A stretch of 64,000 nucleotides of DNA, taken from assembly GCF_002646595.1 (NCBI RefSeq), contig NZ_PDUD01000017.1, forward strand, positions 248,001 to 312,000, given 5' to 3'. Shown here one piece after another: positions 52,650-61,647 of this stretch. The DNA is from Flavilitoribacter nigricans DSM 23189 = NBRC 102662 (GTDB lineage Bacteria > Bacteroidota > Bacteroidia > Chitinophagales > Saprospiraceae). The position numbers were made by a program, and so were the translations under genes. The notes below the pieces were generated by a model. It saw nothing but the letters and a program-made list of their open reading frames with translations, had not been told where the DNA came from and did no database searches. The first letter of the stretch is position 1. Every line of letters starts with the position of its first letter.

Positions 52650-53072
52650 CTAGCCGTATTTCTCGGTCATATAGGCGTAGGACGCTGCGATCAGTTCTTC
52701 CAACACCTGCATGTCTACATCTTCCAGTTTGTTGATGTAAAGACAGGATTTTCCCGTTTTGTATTTACCGAGTCGTTCCATGAGCTCGTCGTAGCGGCCG
52801 AATCCGGGCATGATGTAAAGCGTCAGACTTTGTTTGCGGGGCGAAAACCCCACTTTAAAGAATTCGCCTTCCCGGCCGCTATCGTAACGGTAATGGTAGC
52901 GGTCAAAGCCCACAATGCTGGAGCCCCACATTTTAGGTTCCAGCCCCGTGATCTGCTTCATGAGTTCCAGTACGACCAGACTGTCGGCCTGGCGTTTCGC
53001 ATGATCGACGGATTCCAGGAAACGGAGCACATCTCCGTCATTTACGGTGGTTTTGAGTTTTGCTTTGGCCAT
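52650..53072 (-). CDS. DUF1801-domain protein
   Basis: A 140-residue cytosolic protein with the DUF1801 pattern: LRFLESVDHAKRQADSLVVLELM, a central PKMWGSSIVGFDRYHYRY and a C-terminal KLEDVDMQVLEELI. The family is found in many bacteria and has no settled function. It is followed on the minus strand by the iorAB-type operon but is separated from it by about 270 bases. Confidence 0.85.
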   Translation of the reverse strand: MAKAKLKTTVNDGDVLRFLESVDHAKRQADSLVVLELMKQITGLEPKMWGSSIVGFDRYHYRYDSGREGEFFKVGFSPRKQSLTLYIMPGFGRYDELMERLGKYKTGKSCLYINKLEDVDMQVLEELIAASYAYMTEKYG

Positions 53073-53112
53073 GGTGGTTATCGGTTGGTGTGCGAAACAA
53101 GTTATGAAAAAT

Positions 53113-53150
53113 AAATGCCCGATTCAAGCCAACTGCTGAATCGGGCATTT
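53113..53150 (-). terminator. Hairpin after the giant adhesin gene
   Basis: Perfect 14-bp arms AAATGCCCGATTCA (53113-53126) and TGAATCGGGCATTT (53137-53150) close on a 10-base loop just after the minus-strand stop at 53177. Confidence 0.75.
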
Positions 53151-53176
53151 AGTTTCGGTCGCACCGAAGTTCGTGC

Positions 53177-56100
53177 TTATTCGATCACCATCATTTTCCG
53201 GCTGGCGGTATGCTCACCGGCAGTAAGGGTGTAGTACAGCATTCCGGCGGCACCGAGTTCGGATCTGGTCAGCGTTACCTGATTGAGGCCGCGGCTGAAT
53301 TCACCCCGGATCAATTTGAGGGTGCGGCCGCTGACATCGTAGATGCGCAGACTTACCTCGCTGCTTTCCGGCAGATAGAAACCGATCTGCGTGGCGTCCC
53401 GGAACGGGTTAGGTACGTTCTGATAGAGTTCGAAGCCGGCGGTATTGACCGTTCCGGTTCCGAAGTTGATACCCACATCCAGCAACTGATCGTCCTGATC
53501 GTAAGCTTCGGCTACGGTGATCCGGTTGCTGATCCGCAGGATCTCACTCAGGCGGGCGTCCGTGCGGGCTTCGAGGCTCAGGCTGAACACCAGAGCGTCC
53601 GGATCGTAGGAAGCCATACCGTCTCCCGGAGCATTCCAGGAAGTCGTGATCATTCCTTCCCGTACGGCCCGCGTACCGAAGTTGACGGCCTGGGCGATAC
53701 CGTAATGGATGTCCGCTACCGCTGCCACCGCCGGATCCATCTGGAGGGTCATCTGGTACCCCTGGATACGGGCCAGGTCTTTGGCGCGGAAATCGATCCG
53801 GTAAGTTTCTCCTTCTTTCAGTTCCTGATCCGCTACGTCGAAGAAGAAGGATCCGACGATATTCCGCGGAGTGGAAACGAAGGCGTTGGTATTCGAGCTC
53901 AGGTTCAGGTCTCCGATCTTAACGGCTACGAAATCCTGATTATCCAACACACCCTGGAGATTGTTGATGTTAATCACCTCGGGGAAAGCCGGGCTCCAGG
54001 GTTTGGACGGATCCGGGAACTGGTAAGCTCTCGGAATGAATCTCCAGCTCGTATTGTTGCCAAACTTGATATCGATATTCAGCACCAGACGACGCAACTG
54101 AATGGCGTCCAGAGTCGTGATCGTTTTAGAATTATTGACGTCGGCTGCAATCATTTTGTACGGACTATCCAGAAGCTGCGTACCGAGGATGTGTTTACTC
54201 ATCAGTACGAGGTCAAAGGTAGATACACCGTTCAGCGGCGTTCTGTCCATATGCGGCGTAACCGTGTAGTCAAATCCGGTAGCCAGATCGGAGAACTGAT
54301 AATGACCGTCATTCGGCGTTACCATATTCTGGAAATCGCTGCCGCTCAGGGCTACATCCACGCCGGCGATCGCATCGAGGTCTTCGTTGGTAACCATACC
54401 GGCGATCAGGCCGCCGTTGCCACCATCGGTGCAGTTCACCATGTTGTCCTGTACCAGGATGTAAGTCTCACAGAAATCGCCGTTGCCCAAAGCATCCCAG
54501 GCCCAGATCTCTACCAGCAGGCTTGCATCGTCATCGCAGGTGAGCGTAATGCCCGTCTGATCGGCATCCACTTCCTCCCCTACCCGGTTGATGGAGTATT
54601 TCACTTCACCGGAGCAGTCCGCAACCGGGCTGGCCACGAAATCGGAAGCCCAGATGGCCATCGCACCGTTGTCCAGATCGCCGTCACCGTCAATGTCTTC
54701 GGCGGGGATCACCGGCATTAGTTCGATAGCCAGTCCGTTGATACAGACGGGCGTAGGTGCCTTGCAATCCACTACCTCGAACGGAATATTCACGCCCACT
54801 TCATTACCGCAGCCGTCCTTCACACTCACTCCCAGCGCATGCGAACCGATCGGGAAGTCTCCCGTAACATTGTAATTCGGATAGGTACCCGTCAGCAGGT
54901 CGGTGATGTCGCCGTCCAGTAAGCCGTCCGCGAAAGCGTCCAGATAGATGGTCACCGTAAGGTCATCCGGCGTACAATTTTCGTTGATGGTGAAATCAAT
55001 GCTCACCTCGGCCGGGCAGTCATTCTCCAGGTCGGAAGAATACGTACAGAACGGATCCGGTGCGGTGAATTCCACGATCGGGTTGATATTGTCGTATACC
55101 TTGATCACCTGGGTGTACTGCCAGTATCCCACCGAGGCCATATCCTCACAGTGGTCACCGTAGTAAGCGGCCGGATAGTTGTCGCTGTCTTTATCTTCGT
55201 TCTCCGTGATCGGGTATACCTCTTTCCAGAATCCGGTGGGGTTGGTTTCGTAGTCGCAGGATTCCCCTTTAGTACCGGCTTTGGGCAGCAGGTTGAACGG
55301 ATCGTTATCCCGATCGTACCAAACGTGGGAGTAGTAATCCGCCTGGGTCGTTCCGTAATAGTCATAGCATGGATCCGGATCGTTCACCGTTTCGACGATC
55401 ACCCAGACATCTTCGTCACCGGGTTTGCCGTCACAGTCTTCGTCCCGGTTCACGACCACCGGATCGGAGATCCCGTCGTATTCACACCAGTTGATCACAC
55501 TGTAGGTCCGGAAAATTTTGTAGCATTCGTCACCGCTGGCGGAGAAGAAATCATCCTTCACACTTACCGCCAGCAGATCACAGGCCAGTTCCTCTACCTC
55601 GATGGTATCCGTCTCTGGAGTACCGCAGTTCGCTTCGGCGTCTTTCGGGAACTTGATCTTATAGTGATGCCGTTCGTTCACCGTGATCACCTGCTCGCAC
55701 TTATTGGTAGAAGTCTGCCCTTTACTGTCGGCTACTTCAAAGCGACGTACCAGCGTGCCGTAACCGCAGTCATTCAGTCCGTCCGTCAGTGGAGCCAGTT
55801 CCGTAACGGTGTAGCCGGGGCAGTTATCCGTGCCCGAAGCCGCGCCGAACAGCTCCGTCATTTGCGCGGAATCGGTCGGATCGAAATCAAACGGCAAGGC
55901 ATCACAGTCGATCGATGCCGGTAGCGGCGGTACGCAGTAAGCCGGCAATTTATCTTCGATGAGCAGATCCATCCAGCAGACATTGTAGTTGTCCCGGACA
56001 TCTCTGGTGACATCGTCACAGTAGGTCTTTTCAATTTCATTACCCGGGATGCCGTCTTCGTTGCGATCATCCCAAACGCGCAGTTCGATCCGCACGCTCT

Positions 56101-59100
56101 GGTCCATATCACAGCAGGTGAAGTCTACGTAGTCTCCCCAGGGGGTATAGTAGTATTCCTGGCCGGCACCGTCTCCGTCCGGATCACCGAACTGTACGCT
56201 TAGTTTCAGCTCGTCGCCGATCACTTCGCCGTCACCGTCCGTGTCGAACATATCCAGACATTCGTAGGCTTCCGGATCCAGGATGCGGCGACGCACCTCA
56301 ATGCGGATCGGGCCGCAGTTGTCCGAACTGCCCTCATCGATGTCGTCGGCATAAACACGGGCCAGTCCCTGGCCGCCGATAGATACGTTCAGGTCATCAT
56401 CACAAACGGCAATGGGTTCGACCCGGTCCTCCACCACGAACGGACAATAAACAACTGTTTTCTGATCACAACCATCGGTTACGGTGTAACGGATGAAGTG
56501 GCAGCCCAGCGGGATACCGGATACGTAGCGGGAAGCGCCGGGAGCGATCGTCGCCACCACGGGACCATCCTGGGAATAAGCCAGGATCTCGGTCAGCACC
56601 TCCCATTCGGAGCAGTTGTCCGTTACTTCGGGCATCGGTACGGAGAAGGCGGCGGTGCAGTCGTACGGGCCGGTGGAATAAGACGGCAGATCGGATACGC
56701 CGTCGTTGTTGTAATCCACTTCCGTACACACTACGGTAGGTGCTTCATTATCGCCGATCTTGATCACCTGCGTGCATTCCCGAACGCGCTCGTAACCTTC
56801 CCGGCACCAGTCCAGGATCTCCCAGGTACGAACGAACTTGTACGTACCGGCGCAAACTTCGATCCGCTCACCGTCGGTGTAAGAAGCTCCCAGATTGCAG
56901 AAGGCCTGGTTCAGGTAGGACTTATAGTTCTCCGTATCGTCATCGGTCAGGTCAAAGGCCGTATAGAGCCAGGGGTAACCGGTGACATCCGGATGCGGAT
57001 TACCGTTACTGTCTACTTTAAATTCATCATCACAGGCTAATTCAACGTCAGCCGGGCAGTATACATCTTCCAGATCGGGTTTGGTAAAGATGATCTCCTG
57101 CGTGCATATTTCTTCGGCAGCTAATCCCTTGCAGGCATCTACAGCCGTGAAGGTCCGCACGATCTTCACATCGTCACAATTCGGATCGTAACCGTAGACG
57201 ACCTCATCGCTAACGGTGATGGTCAGATCGCCGCAATTATCGACAAATTGGGCGTAGCCGGTGATGTCCAGGATATCGCGAACTCCGGATGGAATATCGT
57301 CGTAATGGATATTGCCGTCCTTATCGGAAGTGTAGGTTACCGGTGCGGGGATCAGCAACTTGTTGATATCGTCACAAAGGAAGGGCTGGTAACCGTAGTT
57401 CTTGTCGATACCGGCAATAGTCGGCGGGCAGTAATCCAGCGTCGGCGCCTCTTTATCCTCGGCCAGTACAAAGCCCCAGCAATCGAAACCGTCCGGTCCG
57501 GTAATGGTATAGCGGTAGGTACCGCAACCGTCAACCGTAGCGCCGTTGCTCTCGTCGCCATCCTCCACGTTGATCTCAAAATATCCGCTCAGGTCCACAC
57601 ATTCCAGATTGCCCACGAGGCTTTCCGGCGTCAGGGTAGCCTGGCAGTCTTCCTGCAGGTTCACGTTCACCTGTTCCCGGCAGGCGTAGCCTTCCGGAGT
57701 AGGAATGATCTCTATGCTTTTCACTACCGTGGCGATACAGCCCGGATCGGCCTCGGCCCCTTCCAGGGTTTCGGCCGCATCCGGCGGGCCCACCACGATC
57801 ATATTTTCCAGCTGATAGCCGAGTGCTTCCCCGGCATCAAATTCGTAAGTAATGGTATAAGTGCCCGGTTCGTACAGGGACGGGTCAAAAACAGTGATCT
57901 CCGTACCGTCAATGTAGAAGGTACCCGTACCATCCACGCCACCGGCATTACCTTCCAGGGTAATGGGCAGGCTCAGGGAACAGAACGGTCCGTCGAGTAT
58001 ACTGGTGATCTCGGGATCCGGGTAAAAACAGGTATTGCTCAACTGGAAGCCGATGGACTGAGCCCCTTCTACTTCCAGGATAACGGTCATATTGTAACCT
58101 TCCTCGTCGTTGTGAACGAAGGCCAGTTCATATACCCCATTGTTATAGGTGAAAGTTACCGAGCCGTCCGTAGCGACCGGAACACCGGCGCTTTGTACGC
58201 CTTCCGCCGGCACATTATTCACATCGTAGACGCCCGTAGTCGGCGCGATCACCCGGAAGATCAAACCTTCCGGAAGCGGCTGGTCGGCGGAAATAGTTAC
58301 TATTTCACTAAACTGGCCGTCTCCACCACCGGTTTCGGTGTCCATATCGTATGGCGAGGCGTTGTTCAGGCAATTGCAGGGATCGGCGGCCGTGAGTTCA
58401 CAGACCGGGCCGGCGGCGATGCTCCGGGTGGCGGTTTGCACGCAAGTCTGATTGGAATTGTCCCGCACTACGATATCATAATTACCGTCATCCAAAGCGG
58501 TAAACAGTGGCTCCGGCTGGAAGGTAGTACCACCATCAATCGAGTATTCGAGCGAAATTCCTCCACTGGCCGAGATCTCTATCTGTCCGTCACCGGCTCC
58601 ATCACAGGATTCGTCGGTTACAATAATATCATCAATACTAATGTTGCTGAGCACCGACACCGTAGTGTTGCAAACGTCAGTATTTCCGGCAGCATCAGTA
58701 ACGGTCAGCGTAACCATTTGGGGTCCGACCGCGCCGCAGGTAAAACTATTAGGGGAAACCGAAAGCGAAATTCCGGGGCAATTATCAGTAGAGCCTGCAT
58801 CAACAGCTGCCGCAGTGAGCATCCCAACTCCAAATTCATCTAGTTGTACTTCTACCGTACCCACGGCAACACAGCTGGCGGTCGGTGCCTCATTGTCATT
58901 CACCGTAATATTCACGGAACAATCATCGGCATCATTCTTTTCATCCGTTACGACGAAATTGACCGTAGTCGTACCCACCGGGTAGAAATCGGAGGCATTC
59001 GCCCCTCCGCCATTGTAGTTATTGACCACTGTATTGATACCACAACCATCACTAACCGTTGGGGCCGGTACCGTTACCACTGCACCGCACTGACCGGCAT

Positions 59101-61387
59101 CGTTGTTTACGGTAATCGCCGGCGGGCAGGTGATCGTTGGCGGATCGCCACCTTCGAAATTGACCATGAAACTGCAGGTCGAACTGATTCCATCGAAACC
59201 AGGTCCCAAAATCCCTCCGTTGGGATCAGTAGCCGTAATGGTCACTTCGGTAGTGGTGGAAATCAGAGTGCCCGCGGGGGGATCCTGCGCGAAAATGATC
59301 TCAGCGGGATCGAGACAATTATCGGTAGCTGTGATTCCAAGTACAGCGACATAGTCCGGTAACTCGTAAAAGCAACCGTCGGCAGTAGGCGTTTGATCCC
59401 CCGGACAGTTATCGAATACCGGAGCTTCTTCATCCGTGATCAGAACCGTGGCGGAACAGGGCTGTTCACTGACATTACCCGCAAGATCCTGTACGGTGAA
59501 ACTTAAAGTAAACGTACTTCCCGGCCCGGAAGTTATTTCCGTGCCTAAAGCGGGGGTCTGCGTTATGATGAGATCCCCGGTGGGTGTACAGTTATCTGTA
59601 GCTTGGGTCACATAAGCACTTCTAAAATCCGACAACCTAAATATACATTCTCCCGGCTGGAGTGTACCCCTTATATTGCTCCCTAGCAAACAGACAAAGG
59701 TTGGTCCTTCCGTATCTTCGGCCCGGATCTCCTGCGTCACATCAAAAACATTGCCGGCAGCATCCGTCACCCGATAGGTACGGGTGACGATGAGGGGATC
59801 TCCGTTATCTCCGCTACCTCCGTTGTCGGTATCCATCACAAAGCTGACGGTGACTCCACCGCAAGCTTCCAGGGTTTGCCCGGCATTGAGATCGCCGGGA
59901 GTAGCCGTAGTCGGACCGGTCCAGGTAAAATCCGGACCGATATTTCCGGTACCGATACGTTGTAAGCTATTGCCCTCGGCGGATGCTATTTCAGAGAACC
60001 CGACATCGGTAGATTGCATCCCCATTGCCGGGCCGTCCGCAGCGATAAAAAGACCGTCATAGCTCCAGAATTCCAGTACTTGGGTAGTATTTTTCACCAG
60101 GGCAAAGCCATCCGGTTCTTCGTCTTGGATGCCGACAAGGGGGAAACTAATGGCACCAAAACCGTTTGATTCATCGTCGATGATGCCGGTAAGCGGGACC
60201 GTACTGTATACCGTTCCGGTAGTACCGTCGTAAAAATACAGGGAATAACTACTGAGATCAGTGCCGGCGGTTCCGGCCACTTCTACAAATTCACCCACAT
60301 CAACTCCAGCGTTATCATAGTGAAATTCATTCACCCACACCGTTTCCGGGCAATCGCCGCAATTGTCCGCTTCGTCGGTGACCAATTCGGGATCCGGATC
60401 GGGTACATCACCGATACAATCGACATTGATGGTCGCCAGCGGGGTAGTAGCCGATGGAGCGGTAGCATCCTGCACCGTGAGGGTAATGGTACAAGCATCA
60501 CTGTCGCCAGTCTCGTTGACGGCAGTCATGGTAATCGGATAAACTCCCGGTCCCAGCAGAGTGCCGGGCGAAGGATATTGTGTCAGGGTATAATCATCGC
60601 CACAACTCTCGGTGACCGTAACGAAAGCGCCCGTCGTGTAATCTGACAGAGCGCTCGTACAATCAGCCCCCACGATCGCCGGACCGGCGAGGGTAGCACA
60701 ACTCACGGTGATATCGCTTTCTACCGTAAAAGTCTTTTCGAAACAATCTCCGGAAGCGGAAACACAGCCACCTTCACCGCGTACGTAAACCGTATAAGGG
60801 CCAATACTTCCACGGGAGCCGATATTAATCGTATTACTCGAACTACTGATGACTTCCGTAACGCCGCAGCCGGCGTCATTGTAGACCACCCATTCCACCG
60901 CGTCGTTCAAACTTCCATCGATCGTGATCACCACAGGATCACCCGTGCAATAGGACGTTTGGTTAAAGGCAATATCATTAATCACCGGATCCGTACAACC
61001 ACCAAGAGTTGACTGGGTGCCGTCACCGCTAACCACAGATGCACCGGTACCGTCGCAGAACCCGAAATCATCCCAGGCCGAAGTATTACTATCCGGAGGA
61101 TTGGGTGTCGAAGCAAAAGTATTAATGTAATATACGTCAAAGCTACCTCCGTCTGCACGAATTTCCCAACGGTTATCGGTACTGTTAAAGGCGATCACTA
61201 AATTAGTGGTAGGCACGTCAGTTTGCACAAAAACATTTCTACCGGTTGCATCGGGGCTCCGGGTAGGATCAATTGCAAAGTTGAAGGTATCATCAAAGCA
61301 GCCTGCGGGAGAAACCACTTGAATGGTTTGAGCGGAAAGGCTTACTATACCAAGCGCAAAAAAGAAGCAGAGTAATGCTTTTTTCAT
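53177..61387 (-). CDS. Giant T9SS surface protein with HYR, SprB, LTD and dockerin-like domains
   Basis: A 2736-residue exported protein (signal ending LSAQ). In order: an N-terminal module (NRWEIRADGGSFDVYY, SGDGTQ), HYR-like repeats, a lamin-tail-like domain (VWVNEFHYDNAG ... GEFVEVAG), more HYR repeats (CPPAITVNNDAGQCG), a SprB repeat (ESCDGAGDGQIEISASGG), then many Cys-rich beta repeats with WEILDWC and KIVRTF. Near the C-terminus a carboxypeptidase-regulatory domain (LIAGMVTNEDLDAIAGVDV), a dockerin-like segment (IAADVNNSKTITTLDAIQLR) and a cohesin-like domain (TYRIDFRAKDLARIQGYQM) are followed by the T9SS type A domain (NVPNPF to RKMMVIE). It is probably an adhesin or gliding-related filament. 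Confidence 0.9.
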   Translation of the reverse strand: MKKALLCFFFALGIVSLSAQTIQVVSPAGCFDDTFNFAIDPTRSPDATGRNVFVQTDVPTTNLVIAFNSTDNRWEIRADGGSFDVYYINTFASTPNPPDSNTSAWDDFGFCDGTGASVVSGDGTQSTLGGCTDPVINDIAFNQTSYCTGDPVVITIDGSLNDAVEWVVYNDAGCGVTEVISSSSNTINIGSRGSIGPYTVYVRGEGGCVSASGDCFEKTFTVESDITVSCATLAGPAIVGADCTSALSDYTTGAFVTVTESCGDDYTLTQYPSPGTLLGPGVYPITMTAVNETGDSDACTITLTVQDATAPSATTPLATINVDCIGDVPDPDPELVTDEADNCGDCPETVWVNEFHYDNAGVDVGEFVEVAGTAGTDLSSYSLYFYDGTTGTVYSTVPLTGIIDDESNGFGAISFPLVGIQDEEPDGFALVKNTTQVLEFWSYDGLFIAADGPAMGMQSTDVGFSEIASAEGNSLQRIGTGNIGPDFTWTGPTTATPGDLNAGQTLEACGGVTVSFVMDTDNGGSGDNGDPLIVTRTYRVTDAAGNVFDVTQEIRAEDTEGPTFVCLLGSNIRGTLQPGECIFRLSDFRSAYVTQATDNCTPTGDLIITQTPALGTEITSGPGSTFTLSFTVQDLAGNVSEQPCSATVLITDEEAPVFDNCPGDQTPTADGCFYELPDYVAVLGITATDNCLDPAEIIFAQDPPAGTLISTTTEVTITATDPNGGILGPGFDGISSTCSFMVNFEGGDPPTITCPPAITVNNDAGQCGAVVTVPAPTVSDGCGINTVVNNYNGGGANASDFYPVGTTTVNFVVTDEKNDADDCSVNITVNDNEAPTASCVAVGTVEVQLDEFGVGMLTAAAVDAGSTDNCPGISLSVSPNSFTCGAVGPQMVTLTVTDAAGNTDVCNTTVSVLSNISIDDIIVTDESCDGAGDGQIEISASGGISLEYSIDGGTTFQPEPLFTALDDGNYDIVVRDNSNQTCVQTATRSIAAGPVCELTAADPCNCLNNASPYDMDTETGGGDGQFSEIVTISADQPLPEGLIFRVIAPTTGVYDVNNVPAEGVQSAGVPVATDGSVTFTYNNGVYELAFVHNDEEGYNMTVILEVEGAQSIGFQLSNTCFYPDPEITSILDGPFCSLSLPITLEGNAGGVDGTGTFYIDGTEITVFDPSLYEPGTYTITYEFDAGEALGYQLENMIVVGPPDAAETLEGAEADPGCIATVVKSIEIIPTPEGYACREQVNVNLQEDCQATLTPESLVGNLECVDLSGYFEINVEDGDESNGATVDGCGTYRYTITGPDGFDCWGFVLAEDKEAPTLDYCPPTIAGIDKNYGYQPFLCDDINKLLIPAPVTYTSDKDGNIHYDDIPSGVRDILDITGYAQFVDNCGDLTITVSDEVVYGYDPNCDDVKIVRTFTAVDACKGLAAEEICTQEIIFTKPDLEDVYCPADVELACDDEFKVDSNGNPHPDVTGYPWLYTAFDLTDDDTENYKSYLNQAFCNLGASYTDGERIEVCAGTYKFVRTWEILDWCREGYERVRECTQVIKIGDNEAPTVVCTEVDYNNDGVSDLPSYSTGPYDCTAAFSVPMPEVTDNCSEWEVLTEILAYSQDGPVVATIAPGASRYVSGIPLGCHFIRYTVTDGCDQKTVVYCPFVVEDRVEPIAVCDDDLNVSIGGQGLARVYADDIDEGSSDNCGPIRIEVRRRILDPEAYECLDMFDTDGDGEVIGDELKLSVQFGDPDGDGAGQEYYYTPWGDYVDFTCCDMDQSVRIELRVWDDRNEDGIPGNEIEKTYCDDVTRDVRDNYNVCWMDLLIEDKLPAYCVPPLPASIDCDALPFDFDPTDSAQMTELFGAASGTDNCPGYTVTELAPLTDGLNDCGYGTLVRRFEVADSKGQTSTNKCEQVITVNERHHYKIKFPKDAEANCGTPETDTIEVEELACDLLAVSVKDDFFSASGDECYKIFRTYSVINWCEYDGISDPVVVNRDEDCDGKPGDEDVWVIVETVNDPDPCYDYYGTTQADYYSHVWYDRDNDPFNLLPKAGTKGESCDYETNPTGFWKEVYPITENEDKDSDNYPAAYYGDHCEDMASVGYWQYTQVIKVYDNINPIVEFTAPDPFCTYSSDLENDCPAEVSIDFTINENCTPDDLTVTIYLDAFADGLLDGDITDLLTGTYPNYNVTGDFPIGSHALGVSVKDGCGNEVGVNIPFEVVDCKAPTPVCINGLAIELMPVIPAEDIDGDGDLDNGAMAIWASDFVASPVADCSGEVKYSINRVGEEVDADQTGITLTCDDDASLLVEIWAWDALGNGDFCETYILVQDNMVNCTDGGNGGLIAGMVTNEDLDAIAGVDVALSGSDFQNMVTPNDGHYQFSDLATGFDYTVTPHMDRTPLNGVSTFDLVLMSKHILGTQLLDSPYKMIAADVNNSKTITTLDAIQLRRLVLNIDIKFGNNTSWRFIPRAYQFPDPSKPWSPAFPEVININNLQGVLDNQDFVAVKIGDLNLSSNTNAFVSTPRNIVGSFFFDVADQELKEGETYRIDFRAKDLARIQGYQMTLQMDPAVAAVADIHYGIAQAVNFGTRAVREGMITTSWNAPGDGMASYDPDALVFSLSLEARTDARLSEILRISNRITVAEAYDQDDQLLDVGINFGTGTVNTAGFELYQNVPNPFRDATQIGFYLPESSEVSLRIYDVSGRTLKLIRGEFSRGLNQVTLTRSELGAAGMLYYTLTAGEHTASRKMMVIE

Positions 61388-61571
61388 ATTCAGGTCGTCT
61401 AGAGGTGGCGAATGAGATTAATGTACGTAATACAAATGCTCCACTTAAATCAGGCATCAAGTGAAGCGCTGTGTAAACAGTAACGGTAAACGGTCTTGGT
61501 CGAGTTAAATTTAAAGCGTTTCCAGTGTAGTTGCTATAGTGTAGTTATTAGGTCTTTACAAAGATACAAGA

Positions 61572-61603
61572 AATAGTGGTTTTCTGAGTAAAAAACCACT
61601 ATT
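61572..61603 (-). terminator. Hairpin between the two adhesin genes
   Basis: Perfect 12-bp arms AATAGTGGTTTT (61572-61583) and its complement (61592-61603) lie after the stop of the upstream adhesin gene (61648) on the minus strand. A TAnnTTTG-type box (61559-61566, TATCTTTG on the minus strand) sits just below and may belong to the promoter of the giant gene. Confidence 0.6.
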
Positions 61604-61647
61604 CCCCGCCAATTGTCCGGTACAAACCCGGAACAATCCATAAATCG

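Noticed and set aside
53210-54721. 503-residue open frame opposite the giant adhesin gene
   Set aside because: A codon-bias shadow of a long gene on the other strand; the translation lacks coding character.
57248-58843. 531-residue open frame opposite the giant adhesin gene
   Set aside because: Same reason: antisense to a domain-rich protein, with no recognisable motif.
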